A stretch of 64,000 nucleotides of DNA, taken from the NCBI RefSeq assembly GCF_000497205.1, contig NZ_AYJW01000006.1:1-64000 (forward strand), given 5' to 3'. This DNA comes from Saccharopolyspora rectivirgula DSM 43747 (GTDB taxonomy: Bacteria > Actinomycetota > Actinomycetes > Mycobacteriales > Pseudonocardiaceae). The notes under the pieces are model-generated. The model made no database searches. It worked only from the letters and a program-made list of their open reading frames with translations, and was not told where the DNA came from. Numbering within the stretch: the first letter of the stretch is position 1; each line of letters opens with the position of its first letter. The position numbers were made by a program, and so were the translations under genes. Shown piece after piece: positions 1-9,726 of the stretch.

Positions 1-76
1 AACCGGACACGTCGCCGACCTCCTCGCGAGAACGATGAGCTGACCCCATTCTCGCAGGTAGTCGAAGACGCGGCGG

Positions 77-105
77 CACCCACCCCGCCCGGCGCGGGGT
101 GGGTG
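77..105 (-). terminator. hairpin after the GMC oxidoreductase gene
   Basis: A perfect 12-bp inverted repeat (positions 77-88 and 94-105, 5-nt loop) lies 26 nt beyond the stop codon of the leftward GMC oxidoreductase gene. There is no T-run, so it is a hairpin-only terminator of the kind common in actinobacteria. It could also end a gene entering from the left edge. Confidence 0.55.
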
Positions 106-130
106 GACCGCCTCCGGCCCGCGATCGGGT

Positions 131-1834
131 CTAGACCAGCGGCAGTCGCAGCGCGGCCGGGGCTTCGGCCGGCACCGCCGGGGCCTTCGGCGCCACCGGG
201 GCGACCCGCCGGTAGGGCTCGCCCTGCGGCGGCCGCGGATCGGCCTCCCCCTTGTTCGGCCACATCGAGAACGCCCGCTCGGCCTGGGCGGCGATGGTCA
301 GCGACGGGTTGACGCCGAGGTTCGCGCTGATCGCCGATCCGTCCACGATGGACAAAGTGGGGTGGCCGTAGGCCCGGTGGTAGGGGTCGATCACGCCGTG
401 CTCGGCGTCCTCGCCGATCGGACAACCACCGATGAAGTGCGCCGTCATCGGGATGTCGAAGAGCTCCGCCCACGTGCCGCCGGCGAAACCACCGATCTTC
501 TCCGCCACCCGCTCGTTGGCCTCCTCCCCGACCGGGATGAAGGTGGGGTTCGGCTTCCCGTGCCCCTGCCGGGACGTCAACCGGTAACGCCCGAAGCGGC
601 GCTTGAGCCGGGTGATCAACGAGTTGTCCAAGCTCTGCATGACCAGCAGGATCACGGTGCGCTCGCTCCAGCTGCGCACCCACATCATCCGCAGCGACAG
701 CAGCGGGTGCTTGCGCAAGAACCGGAACCACTGCTTCCAGCGCGGCTCGGGGGAACTGCCCTTGGTCGGCAAGGTCTGCAGCAGCCCCATCGCGTTGGCG
801 CCCTTGGTGTAGCGCACCGGCTCGATGTGCGTGTCCTCGTCGGGGTGGAACGAGGACGTGATGGCCACACCGGTGGAGAAGTCCCGCTCCGGGTCCACAT
901 CGGGCATCTGCGCCCCGATGATGGCCTCGGAGTTGGTGCGGGTCAGCTCGCCCAGCTTCGCCGACAACCGCGGCAGGTCCCCGCGCGCCCGGCAGCGGTG
1001 CAGCAGGTTCTGGGTCCCCCACGTGCCGGCCGCCACCACCACCTGGTCGGCGGTGAAGATCCGCGGCCGCTTGTTGATCTTCGCCCCGGTGCGCTGGGTG
1101 AGGATGCGCCAGCGGCCGTCCTTGCCCTCGGCCAACCGGGTCACGGTGGTCAACGGGAAGATCTGGGCCCCGTTCGCCTCGGCCAGGTAGAGGTAGTTCT
1201 TCACCAGGGTGTTCTTGGCGCCCACCCGGCAGCCCGTCATGCAAGCACCGCACTCCGTGCACCCGGTGCGCGCCGGCCCGACCCCGCCGAAGTACGGGTC
1301 CGGCACGGTCTCGCCGGGCTTGCCGAAGAACACCCCCACCGGGGTGTGGTGGTAGGTGTCACCGACGCCCATCTCCTCGGCGACCTGCTTGATGACCTTG
1401 TCGGCAGCCGTTTCGGTGGGGTTGGTGACCACCCCGAGCATCCGGGTGGCCTGGTCGTAGTAGGGCGCCAGCTCCTCTTCCCAGTCGGTGATGTGCGCCC
1501 ACTGCGGGTCCTTGTAGAACGGCTTGAGCGGCCGGTAGAGCGTGTTGGCGTAGTTCAGGGAGCCGCCGCCGACACCGGCACCGGCCAGGATGAGGCAGTT
1601 GCGCAGCAGGTGGATCCGCTGTATGCCGTAGCAGCCCAGCTGCGGAGCCCACAGGAAGTTCCGCAGGTCCCAGGAGGTCTTGGGGAGTTCGTCATCGGAA
1701 AACCGCCGTCCCGCCTCGAGCACCGCGACGCGGTATCCCTTTTCGGTCAGCCGGAGCGCAGCAACACTGCCGCCAAATCCGGAACCGATAACGACGACGT
1801 CGAAATCGGTGTTGCTCTCCTGCCGTTCAGCCAT
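131..1834 (-). CDS. GMC-family FAD oxidoreductase, cholesterol-oxidase (ChoD)-like
   Basis: This is a 567-residue flavoprotein of the glucose-methanol-choline oxidoreductase superfamily. The FAD-binding Rossmann motif VVIGSGFGGSVAALRL is at residues 15-30, and a Cys-rich stretch (TGCTECGACMTGC) lies near residue 195, as in actinobacterial ChoD-type enzymes. The C-terminal region has the conserved His (MTAHFIGGCP) and Asn (NLGVNPSLTI) of the GMC active site. There is no signal peptide, so it is probably cytosolic or membrane-peripheral. It lies downstream of guaB3 on the same strand, the arrangement of choD (Rv3409c) in M. tuberculosis as I recall it. Oxidation of a sterol or another alcohol is inferred; the substrate cannot be read from the sequence. 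Starts at ATG 1834. Confidence 0.85.
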   Translation of the reverse strand: MAERQESNTDFDVVVIGSGFGGSVAALRLTEKGYRVAVLEAGRRFSDDELPKTSWDLRNFLWAPQLGCYGIQRIHLLRNCLILAGAGVGGGSLNYANTLYRPLKPFYKDPQWAHITDWEEELAPYYDQATRMLGVVTNPTETAADKVIKQVAEEMGVGDTYHHTPVGVFFGKPGETVPDPYFGGVGPARTGCTECGACMTGCRVGAKNTLVKNYLYLAEANGAQIFPLTTVTRLAEGKDGRWRILTQRTGAKINKRPRIFTADQVVVAAGTWGTQNLLHRCRARGDLPRLSAKLGELTRTNSEAIIGAQMPDVDPERDFSTGVAITSSFHPDEDTHIEPVRYTKGANAMGLLQTLPTKGSSPEPRWKQWFRFLRKHPLLSLRMMWVRSWSERTVILLVMQSLDNSLITRLKRRFGRYRLTSRQGHGKPNPTFIPVGEEANERVAEKIGGFAGGTWAELFDIPMTAHFIGGCPIGEDAEHGVIDPYHRAYGHPTLSIVDGSAISANLGVNPSLTIAAQAERAFSMWPNKGEADPRPPQGEPYRRVAPVAPKAPAVPAEAPAALRLPLV

Positions 1835-1960
1835 GAACGACAGGTTAAACGTAACTACTCATGAGTAGCCAGAGTTTCTCGCGGCGCCCCCGATTGAATC
1901 GATTCTTCCGCGCCGGCCGGCCGAAGAACCGTTCCCGAACACCCGAGGCAGAAATGGAAG

Positions 1961-2000
1961 AAGGGAACTTTTCCGCCACGCTCGGCGGAGAAGTCCCCTT
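1961..2000. repeat. dispersed AAGGGAACTT palindromic element, copy 1
   Basis: A 17-bp inverted repeat (1961-1977 and 1984-2000, loop ACGCTC) with two positions that would form G-U pairs in RNA. It lies just after the guaB3 stop and upstream of the GMC gene, both leftward. The core AAGGGAACTT..AAGTCCCCTT recurs at three other intergenic places in the window. It may act as a terminator for guaB3. Confidence 0.7.
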
Positions 2001-2022
2001 CCTGAAAACCCGACCAGGAGCT

Positions 2023-3156
2023 TCAGCGGCGCAGCGTCAGCGCGGCCTTCTGGAACTCCTTCAGCTCCCGGTAACCGGTCTTGGCCATCGCCCGGCGCAA
2101 ACCGCCGAACAAGTTCAGCGTGCCGTACGGATCGCTGCTCGGGCCGTAGAGCACCTTCTCCAGGTCAGCGCCCGCCTCCGAAGCGAAGCCCACGATCTCG
2201 CTGCGCGGCAGGCTCGGGTGCGCCGCAGCAGCGGTCCAGTAGTAGCCCTGCCCGGGCGCCTCGGTGGCCTCCGCCAGCGCCTCGCCCAGCATCACCGCGT
2301 CCGCGCCGCAAGCGATCGCCTTCGCGATGTCCCCGGAGTAGGACAGGGCGCCGTCGGCGATCACGTGCACGTAGCGGCCACCGGTCTCGTCCAAGTAGTC
2401 CCGCCGGGCCGCGGCGGCGTCCGCGATCGCGGTCGCCATCGGCACCCCGATCCCCAGCACCTGGGTGGTGGTGGCCGCCCGGCTCTGCCCGAACCCGACG
2501 ATCACCCCGGCCGCACCGGTGCGCATCAGGTGCATCGCCGTGCGGTAGTCCCCGACCCCACCGGCGATGACCGGCACGTCGAGCTCGGCGATGAACCGCT
2601 TCAAGTTCAGCGGCTCCCCGTCCTTGGCCACGTGCTCGGCCGAAATGATGGTGCCCTGCACCACGAGCACCTCGACACCCGCGGCCAGCAGGTCGGGGGT
2701 CAACTCCTCGGCGTGCTGCGGGCTGACCCGCGCCGCCACCGTTACCCCGGAGTCCTTGATCTGCCGGATCGCCTCGGTCAACAGGTCCAGGCGGATGGGC
2801 GCCGAGTGCAGCTCCTGCAGCAGGCCCACCGCGACTTCCGGATCGTCGCCCTCCTCAGCGGCCCGGACCACGTCGAACAGCTTCTGCTCGACGTCCTCGT
2901 GCCGAGCCCACAGGCCCTCGGCGTTGAGCACTCCCAGGCCGCCCAGCTCGCCGATGCGGACCGCGGTGGCCGGCGACACGATCGCATCGGTCGGGTGCGT
3001 GACCAGTGGGATGTCGAACCGGTAGGCATCGATCTGCCACGCCAGCGAAACGTCTTTGGACGACCGGGTGCGCCGTGAAGGCACGATCTCCACATCGTCC
3101 AAGTCGTAACCGCGCATGGCCGTGCGACCCATGCCGATCTCAACCTGATCCCGCAC
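2023..3156 (-). CDS. guaB3: GuaB3, IMP dehydrogenase family paralogue
   Basis: A 377-residue TIM-barrel protein of the IMPDH/GMP reductase family, lacking the CBS pair found in GuaB2 next door. Residues line up with GuaB2 through the phosphate-binding and active-site loop, but GPGSICTTR of GuaB2 corresponds to FGQSRAATTTQ here, so the catalytic cysteine position is Ala. Other conserved parts remain, including the flap-side GGVGDYRTAMHLM and the ADGALSYSGDIAKAI loop. Actinobacteria keep this paralogue beside guaB2. Its reaction is not settled by the sequence, and a classical covalent Cys-XMP mechanism looks impossible. It starts at GTG 3156 with AAGGA about 7 nt upstream and probably belongs to the guaB2 transcription unit. 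Confidence 0.88.
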   Translation of the reverse strand: MRDQVEIGMGRTAMRGYDLDDVEIVPSRRTRSSKDVSLAWQIDAYRFDIPLVTHPTDAIVSPATAVRIGELGGLGVLNAEGLWARHEDVEQKLFDVVRAAEEGDDPEVAVGLLQELHSAPIRLDLLTEAIRQIKDSGVTVAARVSPQHAEELTPDLLAAGVEVLVVQGTIISAEHVAKDGEPLNLKRFIAELDVPVIAGGVGDYRTAMHLMRTGAAGVIVGFGQSRAATTTQVLGIGVPMATAIADAAAARRDYLDETGGRYVHVIADGALSYSGDIAKAIACGADAVMLGEALAEATEAPGQGYYWTAAAAHPSLPRSEIVGFASEAGADLEKVLYGPSSDPYGTLNLFGGLRRAMAKTGYRELKEFQKAALTLRR

Positions 3157-3235
3157 CGTCAGTCCTTCCTCGCGGCACCCATGTCCAGCAGACCATTCTC
3201 TTCATCCCGCCACCGCGGTCCCGCAGCGGGGGAGG

Positions 3236-3270
3236 CCAGGTGTCGCCCGGCTCTCCCCGGCGCCACCTGG
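3236..3270 (-). terminator. hairpin between guaB2 and guaB3
   Basis: An inverted repeat (CCAGGTGTCGCC at 3236-3247 against GGCGCCACCTGG at 3259-3270, one mismatch) lies directly after the guaB2 stop. There is no T-run. It may be an intercistronic attenuator rather than a full terminator, because guaB3 follows on the same strand. Confidence 0.45.
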
Positions 3271-3278
3271 CCCACCGC

Positions 3279-4814
<1,536 letters not shown>

Positions 4815-5017
4815 TCAGGAGTCCACTGAAGGATGCGGTGGAATTGCGCCGAGCCGGAACGTCGGTAGGTACAACGCGACCACCGGCCTCAAGGATTCCT
4901 TACATGATAGAGACGCAGGTCAGTGCCTTCCCGAAGCAGGTGGCCCGACACCGCGAACACCACTGAAACCGCCCCCTGAGGCTACTGGCACCAGACCCAG
5001 CCGGTACGGTGCGGGCC

Positions 5018-5401
5018 GTGTCGCACGATCCGATGCCCCCAGACCCGTTCGCGGGTGACCCGGACGATCCGAGCATGGAGCTCGGGGATCACGACGCCAT
5101 CTATCCGCCGCTCGGGGAGCAGGAACGCGCCGAGCTGCTGGCGGACCTGGCCGACCTGGCGGTCTACCAGGCGCTGCTGGAGCCGCGCGGCATCCGGGGA
5201 ATCGTCGTGGACTGCGCGGATTGCGGCGAAGCTCACTACCACGACTGGGAGCTGCTGCGCGCCAGCCTCGAGCAACTGCTGCGGGACGGCCGGATGCGCC
5301 CGCACGAACCCGCCTACGACCCAGACCTGAGCCGGTACGTGACGTGGGAGTACTGCCGCGGCTACGCCGACGGCGTCACCGAGATCGAAAGCTCCCGCTG
5401 A
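5018..5401 (+). CDS. DUF5319 family protein
   Basis: A 127-residue acidic protein of unknown function, recognisable as the small protein found between guaB2 and rsdA/sigD in actinobacteria (Rv3412 in M. tuberculosis by position). A short Asp/Pro-rich head is followed by a compact domain with a CADCGEAHYHDW motif (two Cys and two His close together, possibly a metal site) and the end motif EYCRGYADG. GTG 5018 is chosen because the residues before it are unlike the family; GTG 5009 is the alternative. A strong terminator follows immediately. Confidence 0.75.
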   Translation: MSHDPMPPDPFAGDPDDPSMELGDHDAIYPPLGEQERAELLADLADLAVYQALLEPRGIRGIVVDCADCGEAHYHDWELLRASLEQLLRDGRMRPHEPAYDPDLSRYVTWEYCRGYADGVTEIESSR

Positions 5402-5423
5402 GAACGACCGGCCGCGGACAGCG

Positions 5424-5460
5424 ATCGGGGTTCCCGGAAGCACCGGGAACCCCGATTTTT
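5424..5460 (+). terminator. Rho-independent terminator of the DUF5319 gene
   Basis: A perfect 14-bp stem (5424-5437 and 5443-5456) with a 5-nt loop, followed by TTTTT on the plus strand. It separates this gene from the convergent rsdA, whose stop codon is only 5 nt away. Confidence 0.9.
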
Positions 5461-5464
5461 CTGC

Positions 5465-6547
5465 CTACTGGCTGGTCGTCTGCTGCGGGAACAGGCCTTC
5501 CCAGCCGCTGGTGGTCGACTCCTCGGACGACCCGCTGGTCTCGCTGGGCGCGGTCGTGGACTCCGAGGGCTGGCTCGACGACGGCGGGGGCGTGGTGATC
5601 CCGGTCGGCGACGGGCTCGGCGGCGGTTCGAAGGTCGGCGTGGGCGCCACCGTCGAATCGGGGTCGCCGCCTCCGCCGCCCCAGTCGCCGCTCTGCTCCC
5701 GGGTCGGCGTGTACGTGGGAGTTTCCCGCTCCTCCTCCAGCCGAGCGGCCAGCGAAGCGTGCGCCGCGCGCAGGTCCTCCAACCCGTGCTCGGCGTCCAC
5801 CTGGCGCATCTGCTCCTTGGCGGAGCGCAGCGCGGCTTCCGCCGCCTCCCGGTCGCCCTGCTCCAGCAGGTCCTCGGCGGTGCGCAGGTTCTCCCGCGCC
5901 GAGGTGGCCGCCTGCACGGCCTGGGCGTGGTCGGTGTAGAGGACTTGCGCCACACCCCAGAGCATGTCGCCGGGAAGCGCGTCGCGAGCTGCCACGCCGA
6001 CACCGGTGAACGCGATCATCAGCACGGCAGCGGCGGACGCCACCGGGACCAGGTGGCGGCGCCGGAGCCGTCGGCGCGGGCGGCGGCCTTCCGCGATCGC
6101 GGCGGCCGCGGTGTCCACGTCGACCAGGTCGCCGATCGGCACCGCGTCCACGTCCTGGCGCCAAGCCACCAGGAGTTCTTCCAGACTGGGGCCGTCGTCA
6201 CCAGCGCTGCCCGGAACGTCGGGGTTGGTCCCGCCGAGCGCGTCCAGCAGCGCGTCGTCCGCCTGCAGCGCGGCCAGGTCGATCGGTTCGCTGTCCTCGT
6301 CCAGCTCGTCGGCCTCAGCCAAGGGTTCCTCGTCGTCGTTCTCCCGCCGCCGGAACGGCAGCACCTCGGCGCCGCCAGCAGCGGTTTCGGAATCTTCCGC
6401 GGCGAGCTCGGTGGCCCCGGACTCGGCTGAGTCAGAAACCCCGTGGTCAGCTACGTGCTCAACACCGCTCGAACGGTCTTCCTGCTGGCTGGACTCAACA
6501 GGGTCGCGTCCTTCCTTCTCCCCCTCGGGCCCACTCCGCTCAGCCAA
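5465..6547 (-). CDS. rsdA: anti-sigma-D factor RsdA-like, single-pass membrane protein
   Basis: A 360-residue anti-sigma factor that should hold SigD at the membrane until proteolysis. The cytoplasmic part contains the DDALLDALGG segment typical of the RsdA sigma-binding helix (around residue 100), then a basic patch (RRPRRRLRRRH). One transmembrane helix (LVPVASAAAVLMIAFTGVGV) comes next, followed by an extracytoplasmic region with an Ala/Glu coiled stretch and a Ser/Thr/Pro-rich tail. The start appears to be TTG 6547, directly abutting the sigD stop, which implies translational coupling at a low rate. GTG codons about 17 and 28 residues in are alternatives. Confidence 0.85.
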   Translation of the reverse strand: MAERSGPEGEKEGRDPVESSQQEDRSSGVEHVADHGVSDSAESGATELAAEDSETAAGGAEVLPFRRRENDDEEPLAEADELDEDSEPIDLAALQADDALLDALGGTNPDVPGSAGDDGPSLEELLVAWRQDVDAVPIGDLVDVDTAAAAIAEGRRPRRRLRRRHLVPVASAAAVLMIAFTGVGVAARDALPGDMLWGVAQVLYTDHAQAVQAATSARENLRTAEDLLEQGDREAAEAALRSAKEQMRQVDAEHGLEDLRAAHASLAARLEEERETPTYTPTREQSGDWGGGGGDPDSTVAPTPTFEPPPSPSPTGITTPPPSSSQPSESTTAPSETSGSSEESTTSGWEGLFPQQTTSQ

Positions 6548-7120
6548 TCAGACCACCTCCTCCGCGGACAGCGTCTTCCGCAGCCGGGCCAACGCGCGGT
6601 GCTGCGCCACGCGCACCGCGCCCGGCGTCGAACCGACCGCTTCGGCGGTTTCCTCCGCGGACAACCCGACGACCACCCGGAGCAGCAGGATTTCCCGCTG
6701 CTTCTCCGGGAGGACGCGAAGTAGTTGCGCCATCCTGCCCGAAAGCTCACCCTGCATGGCTCGCTGTTCCGGTCCGGCTTCCGACTCCGGTGTGTCCGGT
6801 ATATCGGCCACCGGCTCCGAACGGTTACGAGCCAGTGCACGGTGCGCATCAGCCACTTTGTGCGCAGCGATGCCGTACACGAACGCCAGAAAGGGGCGGC
6901 CTTGGTCCTTGTACGTGGGCAGCGCGGTCAGCACCGCCAGGCACACCTCTTGAGCGACGTCGTCCGCCGAAGCGAACGACCGCTCGGCTCGCCCAACTCT
7001 GGCGCGGCAGTACCGCACCACCAAAGGACGGATTTCAGCCAGCAAGCGCTCGATCGACTGACGATCGCCGTCGACGGCGGCGCTTACAAGAGCGTCCAGC
7101 CCGTCCCCCACGTTGGTCAT
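6548..7120 (-). CDS. sigD: ECF RNA polymerase sigma factor SigD
   Basis: A 190-residue group 4 sigma factor. Region 2 spans about residues 25-95 (SADDVAQEVCLAVLTALPTY is the core-binding part) and region 4 about 125-185 (LPEKQREILLLRVVVGLSA, then the helix-turn-helix TAEAVGSTPGAVRVAQHRA). It lies directly upstream of, and touching, its presumed anti-sigma partner rsdA. In M. tuberculosis SigD serves stationary-phase genes; here the role is inferred by homology and synteny. The start ATG 7120 is followed by the family-like MTNVGDGLD. Confidence 0.93.
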   Translation of the reverse strand: MTNVGDGLDALVSAAVDGDRQSIERLLAEIRPLVVRYCRARVGRAERSFASADDVAQEVCLAVLTALPTYKDQGRPFLAFVYGIAAHKVADAHRALARNRSEPVADIPDTPESEAGPEQRAMQGELSGRMAQLLRVLPEKQREILLLRVVVGLSAEETAEAVGSTPGAVRVAQHRALARLRKTLSAEEVV

Positions 7121-7645
7121 CGCAGACAGCAGCCCCGGTGTTACGCGTTAAGCGACTTGAAGTTCCCGGCAGACTTCGCGTGCGCTGCACGCGGCGCCGA
7201 AGTCACCGTACCGGGCAATGATCTGACACTGAACGGGGAGTGGGAGCAGCAGGGGTCAGTCGTCACCTTTTCACACTTACCAGAAATTGGCGGAAAAGGT
7301 GTTTGCCGAGGCGAGAGCGGTCGCTTCGGCGACCACTGCCCGGATGAGAAGAGGCGGCCCGGCCGCCGCGGGGAACCGCGCCGCCGGACCGGGGTGCCGT
7401 CGAGCCAGCAGTTGCAGGAGTGCGAGGTTTTTACTTTTCGTCTTGGTCGTCCACCGGGCGACGCGGGGCGTGTTTCGCGTCACCTCCGCCGGAAACCGAA
7501 CTGGTTCAGCCCCTCAAGAGGTGACGCGGATCACAGCACTTCAGATAACGCCGGACTTCGATCGTCGCCCTCGCCGGACGCCGCCCGACCGAACGACCAC
7601 CAGCGCGCAGGTCGGGTAATCGGCCCGCGGGGAGCGCGCCGCTCC
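7121..7645. other. 525-nt intergenic region, sigD to bldM
   Basis: No convincing gene was found here; open frames in both directions look like composition artefacts. The region must hold the sigD promoter at its left end. One Crp-like palindrome is listed separately at 7520-7535. Confidence 0.6.
7520..7535. promoter_or_regulatory. Crp/GlxR-like palindrome, imperfect
   Basis: GGTGA-CGCGGA-TCACA matches the TGTGA-N6-TCACA consensus at 9 of 10 arm positions. It lies about 400 nt upstream of sigD and about 110 nt beyond the bldM stop, so its target is uncertain. Confidence 0.35.
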
Positions 7646-8242
7646 TCACGCCACGAGACCGCGGCGGAACCCGTGGGCCACCGCCTGCGCCCGGTCGCGC
7701 ACGCCGAGCTTGCGGAACAGGCGCCGAGCGTGGGTCTTGACCGTGTCCTCGGACAGGTAGAGTTCCCGCCCGATCTGGCCGTTGCTCTTGCCCTGGCTCA
7801 TGCCGCGGAGCACTTGCAGCTCGCGCTCGGTGAGCTGCACGCCAGGGTCCGACGGCTGCCGCGGAGCCGGGACCGAAGTGCTGGCCAGCGTGTGCGCCAG
7901 TGCCGCCACCAGTTCCGGACGGGAGGCGTCCCAGCGGAGGTAGCCGCGCGCTCCGCCGGCGATCGCCGCCGCGATGCTCGCCGCGTCGTCCGGGGCGCCG
8001 AAGACGATCACGTTGGCTTGCGGGTGGGCGGACACGAGCCGTCGAGTGGCCTCCACCCCGTTCGGCACGGCGCGCTGGGTTCCGACCAACACGACGTCCA
8101 CTGCTTGCCGGGAATAGCGAGCCAGCAGCTCGTCGCCGTGGGCGACGCAGTCGATCCGGCTCACTCCGGGGACAGCTGACATCACGCGAGTGAGCCCCTC
8201 CCGGACGCTCCGTCGGTCATCGCAGATCAGGACCGTCGTCAC
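7646..8242 (-). CDS. bldM: BldM-like atypical response regulator, LuxR/NarL family
   Basis: A 198-residue regulator with an N-terminal receiver-like domain (1-120) and a C-terminal LuxR helix-turn-helix (about 137-198; LTERELQVLRGMSQG and LSEDTVKTHARRLFRKLG). The C-terminal half and the location next to whiD, sigD and guaB fit BldM, which in Streptomyces directs sporulation with WhiI. The receiver is degenerate: the acidic pair (ICDD) is kept, but the phospho-acceptor Asp is Gly (DVVLVGTQ), the Thr/Ser switch position is Gly (VIVFGAPD), and the conserved Lys is Trp (GYLRWDAS). Activation by phosphorylation is therefore unlikely. Starts at ATG 8242. The gene symbol rests on similarity and synteny. 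Confidence 0.85.
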   Translation of the reverse strand: MTTVLICDDRRSVREGLTRVMSAVPGVSRIDCVAHGDELLARYSRQAVDVVLVGTQRAVPNGVEATRRLVSAHPQANVIVFGAPDDAASIAAAIAGGARGYLRWDASRPELVAALAHTLASTSVPAPRQPSDPGVQLTERELQVLRGMSQGKSNGQIGRELYLSEDTVKTHARRLFRKLGVRDRAQAVAHGFRRGLVA

Positions 8243-8524
8243 GGGAACTCCTTCCTGCAGGCGAGTGACGTTTCACCATCCCCTATCGGACGCCGCGAGC
8301 GAAACCTTGACACGATCCGGTGCTTAATATGGCTGGATTTCCGGCAACCCCAGGTTTGAAACCGGGTCACCAGAACGGAGCAGACCCCCGCCGAGATCAC
8401 TCCGCACCGCTTCCGAGCGATCACGTACAGCCGCCGTACCTGCGGTATTGCCCCAAAGCTGACACTGCTTCGGATCACTTCACTCGGACGGAGCGAACCG
8501 GTACGCCGCACTCATGAACCTATG

Positions 8525-8540
8525 TGTGATTTACATCACA
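8525..8540. promoter_or_regulatory. perfect Crp-type operator upstream of bldM
   Basis: TGTGA-TTTACA-TCACA is an exact match to the cAMP-receptor-protein consensus TGTGA-N6-TCACA. It lies 285 nt upstream of the bldM start and 12 nt after the MerR-type gene, which also reads leftward. Control of bldM by a Crp/GlxR protein is inferred. The rest of the roughly 300-nt spacer shows no gene. Confidence 0.7.
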
Positions 8541-8551
8541 CCAAGATCGGC

Positions 8552-9646
8552 TCAGTCCAGCACCAGGCCGGCGACCCGGGCCACCGCGGTGTCCAGCGAG
8601 TCGAGGAATTCCACGTGACCGGGCAATTCGGCCGGGTTCCAACCGCGCCCAGCGGCGAAGACCCTGGAGCGCTGCCGGGTGTGCGGAACGTCCTCCAGCA
8701 CCCGCGGAGCGGCGTAGCGCGACCGCTCCGCCCAGAGCACCACGGCGGCCGGCGCCGAGCGGCGCACCGCGGCGGCCAACCCCTCGCTGGGCAGCGCCGA
8801 ACCGAACAGCTGGTGCCCGACCTCCGCCGCGGCCAGCGCGGCCGCCAGGGCCACCAGCTCGAGCTCCCGGGACTCCCCGGGGACCGGAGCCAGCACCACC
8901 GGACGCGGATTGCGCGGAGCGGGGGCGTTCGCGATCACCGCCCGCAGCGCGGTCTCCGCGCACTCGACCAGCAGCTGGAGCACTTCGACGCCGAGCCCGG
9001 TGCGCTGCCGGCGTTCGGCCACCGCCCGCAGCACCGGCCGGAGCACGCCGTTCCAGGTCTGCACCACGCCGTCGGAGGCCAGCGATTCGGCGAGCAGCTG
9101 CTGCATGGCCCTGGCGTCCAGGGACAGCGCGGCCCTCCCGAGCCCCCTGGCGCGCGGCCCGGCACCGGAGAGCTTCAGCTTCCCGCCGCCGGTGGGGGTC
9201 CCCTCCTCGAAAGGCCCCGGGGCGTCTTCCACCACCCCGGACAGCAGCAGCGGCTCAGCAGGACCACCGGGCTCGGTGCCGGTGTCCGCGCCGTGCCCGC
9301 GCGGCAGCGGCGGGGTGGCGGCGCGGGCGTAGCGCGCCGCTTCGGCCGGGGTCGCTCCGCGCAGCAGCGCGCGCTGCATCAGTTCCAGCCGGGCGACGTC
9401 CTCCGGACCGTAACGGCGGTGCCGACCGCTGGTGTGGTCGCTGGGCCCGAGTCCGTACCGGCGGTCCCAGGTGCGCAGCGTGGCCGGTGCGACACCGAGC
9501 CGCCTGGCCACCGCCGCGACGGTCAGCTTCGGCTCGTCCTGCTGGCTCTGAGCGGCTTGCGGGGCTGCCGTTCCGGGCCGGCGGGCAGTGCGGTTGTCGG
9601 CGTCCTGCCCCTGCTCTGGTTCCGGCCGAGTTGTCACGCGGGACAT
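8552..9646 (-). CDS. MerR-family regulator with degenerate B12-binding-like C-terminal domain
   Basis: A 364-residue regulator. The winged MerR DNA-binding domain is at about residues 42-115 (LTVAAVARRLGVAPATLRTWDRR, then GRHRRYGPEDVARLELM). A low-complexity Gly/Pro linker follows. The C-terminal helical plus Rossmann-like part resembles cobalamin-binding light sensors of the LitR/CarH type (ESLASDGVVQTWNGVLRPVL and PVVLAPVPGESRELELVAL). The E-x-H cobalamin ligand region reads GESRELEL, without the His, so B12 binding is doubtful. ATG 9646 is chosen; an upstream TTG (9673) would add 9 residues. It is divergent from whiD and upstream of bldM, so it is a candidate developmental regulator. Confidence 0.8.
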   Translation of the reverse strand: MSRVTTRPEPEQGQDADNRTARRPGTAAPQAAQSQQDEPKLTVAAVARRLGVAPATLRTWDRRYGLGPSDHTSGRHRRYGPEDVARLELMQRALLRGATPAEAARYARAATPPLPRGHGADTGTEPGGPAEPLLLSGVVEDAPGPFEEGTPTGGGKLKLSGAGPRARGLGRAALSLDARAMQQLLAESLASDGVVQTWNGVLRPVLRAVAERRQRTGLGVEVLQLLVECAETALRAVIANAPAPRNPRPVVLAPVPGESRELELVALAAALAAAEVGHQLFGSALPSEGLAAAVRRSAPAAVVLWAERSRYAAPRVLEDVPHTRQRSRVFAAGRGWNPAELPGHVEFLDSLDTAVARVAGLVLD

Positions 9647-9726
9647 GTTCCGGATCCAACCACGGCCGGGCAAGCCAGGTGAGTAGCCGATCTTCGTGAA
9701 ACCAGATCACCCCAATGATGAACAGC

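Noticed and set aside
2-43. Possible 3' end of a rightward gene (…VADLLARTMS, stop at 41-43)
   Set aside because: Only 13 codons are visible, so it cannot be told from chance. The hairpin at 77-105 would be well placed to end it.
7287-7619. A 110-codon plus-strand frame in the sigD-bldM spacer
   Set aside because: Starts at TTG with no ribosome site and has an Arg/Pro/Ala-rich sequence without any domain; treated as chance.
9694-9710. Crp-like palindrome GTGA…TCAC upstream of whiD
   Set aside because: The spacer is 7 nt instead of 6 and the outer bases do not match the consensus.
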